From: Pararhizobium sp. IMCC21322
GTDB lineage: Bacteria > Pseudomonadota > Alphaproteobacteria > Rhizobiales > GCA-2746425
NCBI RefSeq assembly: GCF_030758295.1
Contig: NZ_CP132335.1
Location: 2,208,412-2,272,411, forward strand
Reading direction: 5' to 3'
DNA: 64,000 nt
The position numbers and the translations under genes are program-made. This document shows positions 18,158 to 27,302 of this stretch, in pieces (position 1 is the first letter of the stretch; the number at the start of each line of letters is the position of its first letter). Below the pieces are notes generated by a model. That model searched no databases and had not been told where the DNA came from. It saw nothing but the letters and a program-made list of their open reading frames with translations.

Positions 18158-19149
18158 TGAGAAATCTCCTGTTTGAAAGTGAGGTTTGGGTTGGGAGAGT
18201 GTCTTGGATTCGCTGTGGAATTTCGGACCACCAGATGCATGGGGATTGTGGATCCCATATCTGGCAGGCTTTCTCCACTGATGGCCAGTGTAAGAAGGTC
18301 GATGGCACGTTCCGCGATTTGCGCAACATCCTGCGCAACGGTGGTGAGCATCGGATGCATGGCTGTCGCCAAAGGCAAATCATCAAAGCCCGTGAGGCTG
18401 ACATCGCTTGGAACAGAAAATCCGGCGCGGGTTAAATGCGAATGCGCGCTGAGCGCCAGCAGGTCTGATGTGGTCATGATGGCGGTCACGCCTGATTCAA
18501 CGGCCCGGATCAGATTACCAAGACCGTCCTGGCTCCAAAATACCTGGAACTCGGATTCTCCGGCCAGACCGGATATCATGCCGTCAATTCTGTCGCCTTG
18601 CACTTCGGACACGGGGTCTGCGCCCAGCATCGCCACCTTTCGGTGTCCGAGACCTGCGACATGTGTGGCGATCAGTTTACCGCCGCCTGCATGATCCGCC
18701 GAAACAGTGTTTCTCGGATCAGAAGCCGTATTGATAATCACCGTTGGCACTGGTTGGGATTCGGGCGAGGTGCCCTTCTGCGGCACAATCAGCAGACCAT
18801 CGACCCCGCGATCAACAAGTCGGTTCATGGCCTGACTTTGTTCCATCGCATTGCCGCGAGAATCTGCGATTAAAATACTCAAATGACGGTTGTCCGCTTC
18901 CAGAGAGAGGTGCTGGGCAATGCGCGGAAAAAGCGGATTTGTAAGATCAGGCATCACCAATCCAAGGATGCCCGTTTGGCCACTGCGCAGCGCGCGGCCT
19001 GCAAGGCTGGGACGGTAGCCCAAGTCCTGCGCACATTTGCGAATACGCTCGACCATTTCCCGCGATACACGGCCTTTGCCGGTCAGGGCATTTGAAACGG
19101 TCGCGACCGAAACACCCATGTCCGCAGCAATTTGCTTGATATTGGCCAT
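18154..19149 (-). CDS. LacI-family transcriptional regulator of the nucleoside operon
   Basis: A 331-aa LacI/PurR-type repressor. The N-terminal HTH reads IKQIAADMGVSVATVSNALT, with a hinge helix near GYRPSLAGRALRSG, then a periplasmic-binding-like sensor domain. GGAGAAG precedes the ATG. It is the promoter-proximal gene of the transport/nucleoside hydrolase/adenine deaminase operon, joined by a 4-bp overlap. Two CG-centred operators (19163-19178 and 19208-19223) flank a strong promoter just upstream, so autoregulation of the whole operon is very likely. The inducer is probably a purine, nucleoside or ribose compound. Confidence 0.9.
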   Translation of the reverse strand: MANIKQIAADMGVSVATVSNALTGKGRVSREMVERIRKCAQDLGYRPSLAGRALRSGQTGILGLVMPDLTNPLFPRIAQHLSLEADNRHLSILIADSRGNAMEQSQAMNRLVDRGVDGLLIVPQKGTSPESQPVPTVIINTASDPRNTVSADHAGGGKLIATHVAGLGHRKVAMLGADPVSEVQGDRIDGMISGLAGESEFQVFWSQDGLGNLIRAVESGVTAIMTTSDLLALSAHSHLTRAGFSVPSDVSLTGFDDLPLATAMHPMLTTVAQDVAQIAERAIDLLTLAISGESLPDMGSTIPMHLVVRNSTANPRHSPNPNLTFKQEISQ

Positions 19150-19162
19150 CTCTTCTCCGGTT

Positions 19163-19178
19163 GATGAAACGATTAATC
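19163..19178. promoter_or_regulatory. LacI-type operator O1
   Basis: GATGAAACGATTAATC is a CG-centred imperfect palindrome of LacI-family type (5 of 7 half-site positions match). It overlaps the proposed -10 element of the minus-strand operon. A near copy lies 45 bp upstream. Confidence 0.7.
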
Positions 19179-19200
19179 ACTCCGGGGGCGATTCTGTCAA
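19172..19200 (-). promoter_or_regulatory. sigma-70-type promoter of the nucleoside operon
   Basis: On the minus strand a perfect -35 TTGACA (19195-19200) is followed by a 17-nt spacer and ATTAAT (19172-19177) as -10, matching four of six consensus bases. The -10 lies inside operator O1, which gives a direct repression mechanism. Confidence 0.6.
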
Positions 19201-19207
19201 CAGTGCT

Positions 19208-19223
19208 GATTAAACGATTAATC
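19208..19223. promoter_or_regulatory. LacI-type operator O2
   Basis: GATTAAACGATTAATC is a CG-centred palindrome with 6 of 7 half-site positions matching. It lies upstream of the -35 of the minus-strand operon and shares GAT-AAACGATTAATC with O1. The pair could support looping, or could also act on the divergent kinase gene. Confidence 0.72.
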
Positions 19224-19525
19224 CATGAAAATCTGACATGACTGTGAAGCTTGCCTGGAGAAGAAGCCAAACAATAACTTGAAAAAACCTGCATCCAAAT
19301 TGCGTCCAGACCTTATTCTGGTACCAAACCGAAGCGAGTGGCTGACAAATCGAATGGATTTTGATCCTTTCAGTCTCATTGCCTCTGATTAAATAAAACA
19401 CGCAAGCTTGTCAGCCAGAGAATTGAATCCTGGTGTGCTACCTCCATCGATTTTTCTGCAGCAATGGGTTATTACGGGCTGACACGAGTGCTTCAGGCGC
19501 ACTCTCCCACGCAGACGAGATCTTT

Positions 19526-20443
19526 ATGACCCCTGATATCCTATGCCTTGGCGAACCCATGCTTGAGTTTAATCAGCAGCCCGATGGCATGTATTTGCCG
19601 GGTCATGGCGGCGATACTTCCAATTGTGCCATTGCAGCAGCGCGTCAGGGCGCGAGCGCTGGCTGTTTGACTCACCTTGGCAAGGATGCGTTCGGAGACA
19701 GCTTCATGGCGCTTTGGATGTCCGAGGGTGTCAGCGTAGCCAATGTAGAGCAGATCACCGACGCGCACACAGGCATATATTTCGTCACCCATGGTGAAGA
19801 GGGCCATGAATTCAGTTATTTCCGCGCCGGATCAGCCTGTAGTCTCATGACCGCTGACGATTTGCCGAAGGGCGCTTTGCAATCCACCAAAATACTCCAC
19901 GCATCCGGCATCAGTCAGGGTATTTCAGAAAGTGCGGCAGATACAGTGTTTGCAGCAATGGATATTACCAAAGAGGCCGGTGGTCTGGTGTCGTATGACA
20001 CCAATTTGCGTGAGAAATTGTGGCCTTTATCACGGGCAAGAGCCATCATTCATGCAGCCGTCGCGCAATGTGATATCGCCTTGCCCGGATTGGATGATGC
20101 AGAACTCCTGACCGGAATGTCCGACCCGGAAGCCATAGTTCAGTTCTATCTTGGTCTGGGCGCAAAAATTGTTGCTTTGACTTTGGGGCCCAAAGGCACG
20201 CTGGTTGGAACAGAGTCAGAAGTCAGGATGATTCCGGGCCGCAAAGTCACCGCCGTGGACGCAACCGGGGCAGGAGATACATTTGACGGGGCATTCCTGT
20301 CGCAAATCGTTGCCGGATCAGATCCATTTACCGCAGCCAATTATGCCAATGCTGCGGCCGCCCTTTCGACGCAGGGCTATGGTGCCGTAGCACCGATGCC
20401 ATACGCTTCCGAGGTTCAGGCATTTTTGGCAGACACTGCATAA
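19526..20443 (+). CDS. PfkB-family sugar kinase (2-keto-3-deoxygluconate kinase/ribokinase-like)
   Basis: A 305-aa carbohydrate kinase. The N-terminal sugar-binding stretch ILCLGEPMLEFN and the glycine motif GHGGDTSNCAIAAARQG are followed by the C-terminal PfkB signature DATGAGDTFDGAFL with its catalytic Asp. The frame runs 93 nt further upstream, but family alignment favours the ATG at 19526. It is divergent from the nucleoside operon. The N-terminus is closest to KDG kinases; phosphorylation of ribose released by the nucleoside hydrolase is an attractive alternative. Confidence 0.8.
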   Translation: MTPDILCLGEPMLEFNQQPDGMYLPGHGGDTSNCAIAAARQGASAGCLTHLGKDAFGDSFMALWMSEGVSVANVEQITDAHTGIYFVTHGEEGHEFSYFRAGSACSLMTADDLPKGALQSTKILHASGISQGISESAADTVFAAMDITKEAGGLVSYDTNLREKLWPLSRARAIIHAAVAQCDIALPGLDDAELLTGMSDPEAIVQFYLGLGAKIVALTLGPKGTLVGTESEVRMIPGRKVTAVDATGAGDTFDGAFLSQIVAGSDPFTAANYANAAAALSTQGYGAVAPMPYASEVQAFLADTA

Positions 20444-20477
20444 GTGCAGGTTGGAAACGCTGCCTTGCCGTCACAAT

Positions 20478-21347
20478 TCAAACCATGGCTGCAGCTTTTG
20501 CAAATGGCATGAAGGTGCGGATCAACTTGCTGTCCAGCCGCTCACGCAGGCAGATCAGCGCTTCATCCATGGTGATATTCGCGTCCGCAATTTCAATCTT
20601 GCAGAGCCGCTGATCAACCCCGAATTCGGCTTCTGAAACCAGTCCCACGCCAGCACCGGCGGCAACAATCTCACGAACAGCCTCGCGGCCTTCCGCCTCT
20701 ATTCGGACTGGCAGATCAATATTGTTCTTGCGCGCAAACTCCTCCAGCTTGGAGCGGGTTTTTGAACCTTTTTCCCGCATCACCAGGGGCATTTCTGCCA
20801 GTTCCCGAAAGCTGATCGATTTTTTGGCTGCATAGATACTGTCTTTGGGCGCAAAGGCGATTATAGGGGTGGAGTTCAGATGCACGACTTGAAAGTCACG
20901 CCCTTCCGGAACTTCTCCCAATACGCCAATATCCGCTTCATAGGTATTCAGTGCATCGATAACCGCTTCGCTGTTACCGACACGTATTGAGACGTGGATA
21001 TCTGGATAGCTGACGCGAAACGACCCAAGAATATGCAATATATGATGGGCTGAATCAGCCATGATCTGAAGATTTCCGGATTTCAGCGCGCGGGTTTGTG
21101 ACAACAAATCATGAGCCTGTGTCTCAATCTCAAACATGCGCCGCGTCAGTTCCAGCAATTCCTGGCCTGCTGCTGTTACCGTTACCTGTTTGCGATGCCG
21201 ATTAAAAAGACGCACGTCATATTCCGTTTCAAGTTTACGAACCTGATCGGAAATTGCCGGCTGTGTCAGATGCAGGGCTTCCGCTGCCCGAGAAAAACCA
21301 CCATGGCAGGCCACATAGTGAAAGGCGCGCAATTGGACGTAGCGCAA
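20478..21347 (-). CDS. LysR-family regulator, likely of the phosphonate operon
   Basis: A 289-aa LysR-type regulator. The start is taken as the TTG at 21347: it begins MRYVQLRAFHYVACHGGFSR at the normal LysR N-terminus and has GTGGAGA just upstream. An ATG-initiated frame from 21530 would add 61 non-homologous residues and overlap the divergent gene. The HTH contains RAAEALHLTQPAISDQVRKL, and the co-inducer domain follows. It is divergent from the Na/Pi cotransporter-phnW-phnA-phnY genes, the classic arrangement for a LysR activator; 2-aminoethylphosphonate or a pathway intermediate is the likely co-inducer. Confidence 0.85.
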   Translation of the reverse strand: MRYVQLRAFHYVACHGGFSRAAEALHLTQPAISDQVRKLETEYDVRLFNRHRKQVTVTAAGQELLELTRRMFEIETQAHDLLSQTRALKSGNLQIMADSAHHILHILGSFRVSYPDIHVSIRVGNSEAVIDALNTYEADIGVLGEVPEGRDFQVVHLNSTPIIAFAPKDSIYAAKKSISFRELAEMPLVMREKGSKTRSKLEEFARKNNIDLPVRIEAEGREAVREIVAAGAGVGLVSEAEFGVDQRLCKIEIADANITMDEALICLRERLDSKLIRTFMPFAKAAAMV

Positions 21348-21424
21348 GGGTATCTCCACTTCTATCAGCAAATCAGATACTGTAATAAGAACTATCGTTT
21401 TGATTAATGCAACACTCTTCCCGT

Positions 21425-21478
21425 AATCGCGAAGATCGTTTATATTAGCCGTCAAACAAAATGATCGTGAATCGCGAA
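21425..21478. promoter_or_regulatory. candidate LysR binding region with repeated motif
   Basis: The 142-bp divergent region contains AATCGCGAA twice (21425-21433 and 21470-21478) and GATCGT twice (21434-21439 and 21463-21468), so the two arms share sequence with different spacing. The second copy runs into the Shine-Dalgarno region of the Na/Pi cotransporter gene. This is the expected place for the LysR operator. Confidence 0.45.
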
Positions 21479-21489
21479 TAGGATTTTCA

Positions 21490-23139
21490 ATGCATCTCTC
21501 AGGTTTTCTGGTGCAATTGGCGGGCGCCATAATGCTTCTGCTTTACTCAACTCGAATGGTGCGGACGGGTATCGAGCGGGCAGCAGGGCCAATGCTGCGC
21601 ACTCTGTTTGTGAAATTGGGAAAAGGACGCTTCAGAAGCGTTTTTGCCGGCGTGGTCGGCGCTATCTTTTTGCAAAGCTCCACTGCCATTGCCTTGCTCG
21701 TTTCAGGGTTTGCCGCAACCGGTGTGGTCAGTGTTACGGCTGCGCTTGCTATTGTGCTGGGAGCCGATCTTGGCACGGCCATTGTGGTTCAGTTCCTGAG
21801 CCTTGATCTCACCTGGCTTATGCCTGCATTGCTGGCCATTGGCGGCTTCATGTTCCTGAAAATGCATACGCGACTGGCCAAGCAACTGGGCAGGGTGGTG
21901 ATTGGCATTGCGCTGATATTGTTGTCGCTGGGCATGATTGGCACCGCCAGCGCGCCCTTGCGTGAAGCAAGCTGGATGCCGGGCATTGTCAATTTTATGA
22001 GCGAAGACCTGCTGATTTCCTTCTTCGGCGGTGCTTTGTTGGCCTTTTTGTTCCATTCCAGTGTTGCAGCCATTTTGCTGTTCGCAACCTTGTGCGCTCA
22101 AAGTGTTCTGCCAATTGAGGCAGGCTTGCCTCTGGTTCTGGGCGCTAATGCCGGTGGGGGGCTTATTGCAGTGTGGCTGTCCCGGGGTGGAAAAATGCCG
22201 GCACGCCATGTGACGGCCAGTAACTTCCTGTTCCGTCTCGTTGGCGGGTTGGCGGTGCTCGCGGTTTTATACGGCATGGATATTCCTACCGACCGGCTTG
22301 GCCCATCGGCAGATCGCCAATTGGTGAATTTCCACCTGCTTTTCAATGCCGGCCTTGTGATTGTCTGTCTGCCATTCATTCAGCCGGTGCTGGCACTGAT
22401 GCGCGGACTCATCAAAGAAGACCCGGAGAGTGAGCAGGAACGCTTGCGACCAGCAAGTGCGCTGGATGCCGCAGTGCTCAAAACGCCGAGCCTTGCCCTA
22501 GCCAGCGTCACCCGTGAATTGCTGCGTATGAGCGAAATCGTTGAAATCATGGTAACCCCGGTCATGGATTTCTTTGATGCGTCCAATCCGCAGCAGGTCC
22601 AGCGTATCCGGCAGCTCGATAACGATGTGAACCGCGCACACACTGAGATCAAGCTCTACATTGCTCAACTCAGCCAGAACGAATTATCATCAGACGAAGC
22701 AAATCGTGCGGTGGAATTGACCAGCGTCGCCATAAGTCTGGAACGCGTTGGCGACATCATTTCAAAAGAGCTGTTGCCCCTGACGGTGGAAAAGCATCGT
22801 CGTAATCTGGAGTTTTCAGAAGCAGGTTGGAAAGAACTCACCACGCTCCACGCCCGTGTCATCACCAATATGCAATTGGCACTTAACGTGCTGGTTTCCG
22901 AAGATATTGAGACGGCCAGAAAGCTGGTTGAGGAGAAGGCGGTGATGCGCAAACTGGAACGGGAAAGCCATGACAAGCACATGGCACGGCTTGGCAGCGG
23001 CACGCCTGAAAGCCGTGCCAGCAGTGACATTCATCTGGAAACCATTCGGGCACTGAAAGAAATCAACTCGCGATTTGCCACCTTTGCCTACCCGACACTG
23101 GAGCGGCGCGGAATTTTGCTGGACAGCCGTCTGAGCTAA
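21490..23139 (+). CDS. Na/Pi cotransporter family protein with PhoU-like domain
   Basis: A 549-aa membrane protein of the NptA/PNaS family. The transmembrane half (about 1-300) has two repeats, with the signature LQSSTAIALLVSGFA in the first and FHSSVAAILLFATL in the second. A C-terminal soluble region of paired helices (about 340-540) resembles PhoU. It is the first gene divergent from the LysR regulator, immediately before phnW. Bacterial members have been linked to phosphate efflux as well as uptake, so a role in disposing of phosphate released by phosphonoacetate hydrolase is plausible. AGGAT precedes the ATG. Confidence 0.87.
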   Translation: MHLSGFLVQLAGAIMLLLYSTRMVRTGIERAAGPMLRTLFVKLGKGRFRSVFAGVVGAIFLQSSTAIALLVSGFAATGVVSVTAALAIVLGADLGTAIVVQFLSLDLTWLMPALLAIGGFMFLKMHTRLAKQLGRVVIGIALILLSLGMIGTASAPLREASWMPGIVNFMSEDLLISFFGGALLAFLFHSSVAAILLFATLCAQSVLPIEAGLPLVLGANAGGGLIAVWLSRGGKMPARHVTASNFLFRLVGGLAVLAVLYGMDIPTDRLGPSADRQLVNFHLLFNAGLVIVCLPFIQPVLALMRGLIKEDPESEQERLRPASALDAAVLKTPSLALASVTRELLRMSEIVEIMVTPVMDFFDASNPQQVQRIRQLDNDVNRAHTEIKLYIAQLSQNELSSDEANRAVELTSVAISLERVGDIISKELLPLTVEKHRRNLEFSEAGWKELTTLHARVITNMQLALNVLVSEDIETARKLVEEKAVMRKLERESHDKHMARLGSGTPESRASSDIHLETIRALKEINSRFATFAYPTLERRGILLDSRLS

Positions 23140-23164
23140 GGCCTGAACTCAATTGGGATTTGAA

Positions 23165-23195
23165 AAATCGATAATTCAATACGTATTATCGATTT
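23165..23195. promoter_or_regulatory. perfect 11-bp inverted repeat upstream of phnW
   Basis: AAATCGATAAT (23165-23175) and ATTATCGATTT (23185-23195) are perfect complements separated by a 9-nt spacer, in the 126-bp gap between the Na/Pi cotransporter and phnW. It is AT-rich with no following T-run, so an operator is more likely than a terminator. The ATAAT-N9-ATTAT core fits a LysR-type site. Confidence 0.6.
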
Positions 23196-23265
23196 AACAT
23201 ATGGGGTGGCAGACACTATTTTTGCCATTCGCACTCCCTATTGTTCTTCCGGATAGGCTCAGCCC

Positions 23266-24456
23266 ATGACATCAGTTCCCAAAAATCCAATAAGCCCGCC
23301 GCCGCTGGGCGAACCTTATTTGCTGACGCCTGGTCCTTTGACAACAGCCTATTCAGTCAAGGAAGCCATGCTGCGCGACTGGGGGTCCTGGGACGGGGAT
23401 TTCCGGGCGATGACAGCACAATTGCGGGCTGACTTGCTGGATTTGATTGGCGATACAGATAATGCATTTGATTGCGTTCCCATTCAGGGCAGTGGCACCT
23501 TTGTCGTTGAGGCCATGCTGGCATCCTTTCTGCCAAGAGAGTCGAAAACGCTGGTGCTGGTCAATGGAGCCTATGGCAACCGGATTGCCGAAACGCTGAA
23601 ATATCTGGGACGAGATCATACCATCATCGACAAGGGCGATTATCTGCCGCCGCGCGCCACAGAGGTCGCAGCAGCGCTGGAAGCAGACCCTGCAATCAGT
23701 CATGTCGTGGTGGTGCATTGCGAAACCAGCTCTGGCATCCTCAACCCGATCAAGGAAATATCGGACACGGTTTATCAGGCAGGCTGCAAGCTGCTGATTG
23801 ATTCCATGAGCGCATTTGGCGCATTGCCGGTGGATGTGGATGCCATAAATTATGAAGCAATTGTTGCCTCAGCCAATAAGTGCATTGAGGGTGTGCCCGG
23901 ATTTGGCTTCGTAATTGGCCGCAAGAGTGAGTTGGAATTGGCAAAAGGACGCAGCCATTCGCTCAGCCTTGATGTCCATGCCCAATGGGCCAACATGAAT
24001 AAAACCGGGCAATGGCGCTTCACTCCGCCCACGCATGTTGTGGCAGCCTTTATGGAGGCGCTGCGCCTGCATAAGGAAGAGGGTGGTGTCGCTGGCCGGG
24101 GTCAGCGCTATACGGAAAACCGCGATGTTCTGGTCAAGGGCATGCGCGATATCGGTTTTGAAACCCTTTTGACAGAGCCATGGCTGTCTCCGATCATCGT
24201 GACCTTTTTCAACCCGGCCCACGCTGCCTTTGAATTTCAGAAGTTCTATGACGCCATGAAAAAACGGGGCTTCATCATCTACCCTGGCAAACTGACTGTC
24301 GTGGACAGTTTCCGCATCGGCTGTATTGGCCATATGGACGGGGCGATCATGCAGCAGGTTGTGGACGCCGCGCGCGACGTGTTGGTGGAACTGGGCGTTG
24401 ACAGTGCAAGACCGCCGGAAATCGCTCTTCTGGAACGTTCCAAACTGGCTGCCTGA
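23266..24456 (+). CDS. phnW: 2-aminoethylphosphonate--pyruvate transaminase
   Basis: A 396-aa class V PLP aminotransferase. It moves the amino group of 2-aminoethylphosphonate to pyruvate, giving phosphonoacetaldehyde and alanine. Diagnostic segments are LLTPGPLTT and AMLRDWGSWDGDF near the N-terminus, HCETSSGILNP, the cofactor Asp in LLIDSMSAFGALPVD, and the PLP Lys205 in VASANKCIEGVPGFGF. The next two genes carry out the following two oxidation/hydrolysis steps, so the assignment is supported by context as well as sequence. The ribosome site is weak (GGATAGG). Confidence 0.95.
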   Translation: MTSVPKNPISPPPLGEPYLLTPGPLTTAYSVKEAMLRDWGSWDGDFRAMTAQLRADLLDLIGDTDNAFDCVPIQGSGTFVVEAMLASFLPRESKTLVLVNGAYGNRIAETLKYLGRDHTIIDKGDYLPPRATEVAAALEADPAISHVVVVHCETSSGILNPIKEISDTVYQAGCKLLIDSMSAFGALPVDVDAINYEAIVASANKCIEGVPGFGFVIGRKSELELAKGRSHSLSLDVHAQWANMNKTGQWRFTPPTHVVAAFMEALRLHKEEGGVAGRGQRYTENRDVLVKGMRDIGFETLLTEPWLSPIIVTFFNPAHAAFEFQKFYDAMKKRGFIIYPGKLTVVDSFRIGCIGHMDGAIMQQVVDAARDVLVELGVDSARPPEIALLERSKLAA

Positions 24457-24526
24457 GGCGGCCCGCTAATTGCCTTTCAAACCGGTTGTGACCACGCAGC
24501 CGACACAGATTTTGGAAAGAACAAGA

Positions 24527-25780
24527 ATGAATGATCTGTCACCCATGAACATCACCGTCAATGGCCGCACCTATGCCAGACCTAAAGTGCCAGCCATTGC
24601 CATTTGTCTTGATGGTTGCGAACCGGCTTATCTGGATGAAGCCATCGCAGCCGGTCTGATGCCAACGTTGAAGCGCATCAAGCAAAGCGGCACGGTGCGC
24701 ATGGCGCACAGCGTCATCCCCAGCTTTACCAACCCGAACAATCTGTCGATCGCGACCGGACGACCACCGTCTGTCCACGGCATTTGTGGCAACTTCCTCT
24801 ATGATCCGGACACCGGTGAGGAAGTGATGATGAACGATGTTCGCTTCCTGCGCGCACCAACTATTTTCCAGACCTGTTTTGATGCCGGCTTGCGTGTTGC
24901 CATTGTCACGGCAAAAGACAAATTACGGGCTTTGCTGGGGAGCGGGCTGAGCTTTGAAGACGGCCGCGCCATGTGTTTCTCGGCGGAACGATCCGATACG
25001 ACGACAGTGGCTGAACACGGCATCGACAATGCATCAGCGCATTTTGGATTGCCCGTTCCAGACGTTTATTCAGCAGAATTATCCGAATTCGTTTTTGCTG
25101 CCGGTGTGCAATTGTTGAAAGAGTTCAAGCCGGATGTGATGTATCTGACCACCACCGATTATGTGCAGCACAAATATGCGCCGGGCGTGCCTCAGGCCAA
25201 TGCGTTCTATGAAATGTTCGACAAATATCTGACGGAACTGGATGCAGCAGGCGCTGCCATTGTGGTCACCGCTGATCACGGCATGAAACCAAAACATCTT
25301 GAAAATGGCGATCCTGCCGTCGTCTATCTGCAGGATTTGCTGGATGAATGGCTGGGCGAAGCCGCTGCCCGCGTCATTCTGCCGATTACCGACCCTTACG
25401 TGGTGCATCACGGCGCGCTTGGCTCGTTTGCCACCGCCTATCTGCCTGATGGTGTGAATGCAGTAGAGATCGTCACCCGTCTTGGCGGTGTTGATGGGAT
25501 ATTGCTGGTCGTCGATAAGAAAACGGCTTGTGAGCGGTTTGAACTGCCTGATGATCGCATTGGCGACATCGTGGTCATCTCAACAGAAAACATGACCCTT
25601 GGCACAAGCGCACATCGGCATGATCTGGCAGCGCTTGATGAACCGCTGCGCTCGCATGGCGGGCTGACAGAGCAGGAAGTGCCGTTCATCGTTAACCGGG
25701 TTTTGCCCGATTTGCAGGACGCGCCAACGCTTCGCAATTTTGACGCCTTTCACATTGCCTGCATGGCAGCCGCGCTTTAA
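24527..25780 (+). CDS. phnA: phosphonoacetate hydrolase
   Basis: A 417-aa alkaline-phosphatase-superfamily hydrolase that cleaves the C-P bond of phosphonoacetate to acetate and phosphate. Two-metal-site residues can be read in order: Asp29 (CLDGCEP), nucleophile Thr68 (PSFTNPNN), Asp212 and His216 (TTDYVQHKYAPG), Asp251-His252 (VTADHGM) and His378 (LRSHGG). These match the pattern known for Sinorhizobium PhnA nearly one to one. The ATG at 24527 is chosen; the frame extends upstream without a good start. It lies between phnW and phnY. Confidence 0.95.
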   Translation: MNDLSPMNITVNGRTYARPKVPAIAICLDGCEPAYLDEAIAAGLMPTLKRIKQSGTVRMAHSVIPSFTNPNNLSIATGRPPSVHGICGNFLYDPDTGEEVMMNDVRFLRAPTIFQTCFDAGLRVAIVTAKDKLRALLGSGLSFEDGRAMCFSAERSDTTTVAEHGIDNASAHFGLPVPDVYSAELSEFVFAAGVQLLKEFKPDVMYLTTTDYVQHKYAPGVPQANAFYEMFDKYLTELDAAGAAIVVTADHGMKPKHLENGDPAVVYLQDLLDEWLGEAAARVILPITDPYVVHHGALGSFATAYLPDGVNAVEIVTRLGGVDGILLVVDKKTACERFELPDDRIGDIVVISTENMTLGTSAHRHDLAALDEPLRSHGGLTEQEVPFIVNRVLPDLQDAPTLRNFDAFHIACMAAAL

Positions 25781-25804
25781 GTCGCGCGTATTCGGGAACC
25801 CTTT

Positions 25805-27259
25805 ATGTTGAACTCAGATTTCAAAATTCGAAATGACGCTATGCGGATTGGCGGTGAAAAGATCTTCACCAAGGATCTGGTGGAAGTGCGCTATCCCTAC
25901 GCCGATGAGGTCATTGGAACTGTGCCTGCAGGTACGGCTGAGCATGCAGCTGAAGCGTTTGAAATAGCTGCTAATTACCGACCAACCCTCACGCGCTATG
26001 AGCGTCAACAGATACTTTTTCGCACTGCGCAACTGATTGTTGAACGCCGGGAAGAAATCGCTCATTGGCTGACCCTGGAGCTTGGCATCTGCAAACAGCA
26101 TTCATTGTATGAAACCGGCCGGGCCTATGATGTGTTCATGCTGGCTGGTCAGTTGGCGATACTGGATGACGGACAGATTTATTCCTGCGATCTGACGCCA
26201 CATGGCAAAGATCGAAAGATTTACACCATGCGGGAACCGGTTGGTGCCATCTCGGCCATCACTCCGTTCAACCATCCGCTGAATATGGTTTCGCATAAAA
26301 TTGCGCCTTCCATCGCGACCAACAATTGCATGGTCTGCAAGCCGACAGAATTAACACCACTGACGGCCATTACACTGGCCGACATTCTCTATGAAGCGGG
26401 TCTGCCGAAAGAGATGTTCCAGATTGTCACTGGAATGCCCGCTGATATCGGTGATGAGATGATCACCAATGAGCATATCGACATCATCACATTCACCGGC
26501 GGCGTGAAGGTCGGTAAAATGATTGCTGGTAAGGCGGCCTACAAACGCACCGCGCTGGAATTGGGCGGCAATGATCCGTTGATCATTCTGAACGATCTGT
26601 CAGAGGCTGATCTGGAAAAAGCGGCAACGATCGCCGTTGCCGGAGCCACGGGCAATTCCGGCCAGCGCTGTACCGCCGTCAAACGCATTCTGGCGCAGGA
26701 TTCCATCGCTGATAAGTTGGTGGAACTGATCACGGAAAAGGCCAAAGCCATTCGCTTCGGTGATCCCCAGGATTCAGATACCCAATTGGGTTGCGTTATC
26801 CATGCACATGCCGCTGAAACCTTTGAATCCCGTGTCTATGAGGCGGAGAAACAGGGCGCAAAAGTGCTGTATAATCCGGGTCGTAATGGCGCTTTATTGC
26901 CACCGATCGTTGTGGATCATGTGCCGCATGACAGCGAATTGGTCTATGAGGAAACCTTCGGACCTATCATCCCGATTGTGCGTGTTCCGGAGAATGATGA
27001 CGAAGTCATGCGGATCTCGAATTCTACGGAATTTGGTTTGTCCTCGGGCGTTTGCACCAATGATCTGAACCGCGCGATTTCTTACATCAATGGTCTGAAT
27101 GTCGGCACGGTCAACATTTGGGAACAGCCCGGATATCGCATCGAGATGTCTCCTTTTGGCGGCATCAAGGATTCTGGTAATGGTGTGAAAGAGGGCGTTC
27201 TGGAAGCCATGAAATTCTTCACCAACGTCAAGACTTATTCGCTGCCCTGGCCGCGCTGA
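25805..27259 (+). CDS. phnY: phosphonoacetaldehyde dehydrogenase
   Basis: A 484-aa ALDH-superfamily enzyme that oxidises phosphonoacetaldehyde to phosphonoacetate using NAD. Visible features are PFNHPLN (159-ish), FTGGVKVGK, the general base Glu252 in LELGGND and the catalytic Cys289 in [10 protein letters not shown], then EETFGPIIP. It is 24 bp downstream of phnA and completes the PhnW-PhnY-PhnA route, in which the aldehyde is oxidised before hydrolysis instead of being cleaved by phosphonatase (PhnX). No phnX is seen. Confidence 0.93.
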   Translation: MLNSDFKIRNDAMRIGGEKIFTKDLVEVRYPYADEVIGTVPAGTAEHAAEAFEIAANYRPTLTRYERQQILFRTAQLIVERREEIAHWLTLELGICKQHSLYETGRAYDVFMLAGQLAILDDGQIYSCDLTPHGKDRKIYTMREPVGAISAITPFNHPLNMVSHKIAPSIATNNCMVCKPTELTPLTAITLADILYEAGLPKEMFQIVTGMPADIGDEMITNEHIDIITFTGGVKVGKMIAGKAAYKRTALELGGNDPLIILNDLSEADLEKAATIAVAGATGNSGQRCTAVKRILAQDSIADKLVELITEKAKAIRFGDPQDSDTQLGCVIHAHAAETFESRVYEAEKQGAKVLYNPGRNGALLPPIVVDHVPHDSELVYEETFGPIIPIVRVPENDDEVMRISNSTEFGLSSGVCTNDLNRAISYINGLNVGTVNIWEQPGYRIEMSPFGGIKDSGNGVKEGVLEAMKFFTNVKTYSLPWPR

Positions 27260-27302
27260 ATGTGTGGATAGGTGAGGGCGGCACTGCGCCTGCCCGATCA
27301 TC

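Larger units (their letters stand above)
19150..19525. other. 376-bp divergent intergenic region (LacI regulator / PfkB kinase)
   Basis: The left part (19163-19223) holds the promoter and operators of the minus-strand nucleoside operon, listed separately. From 19224 to 19525, toward the kinase, I see no convincing ORF, RNA gene, repeat or clear sigma-70 promoter. Confidence 0.6.
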
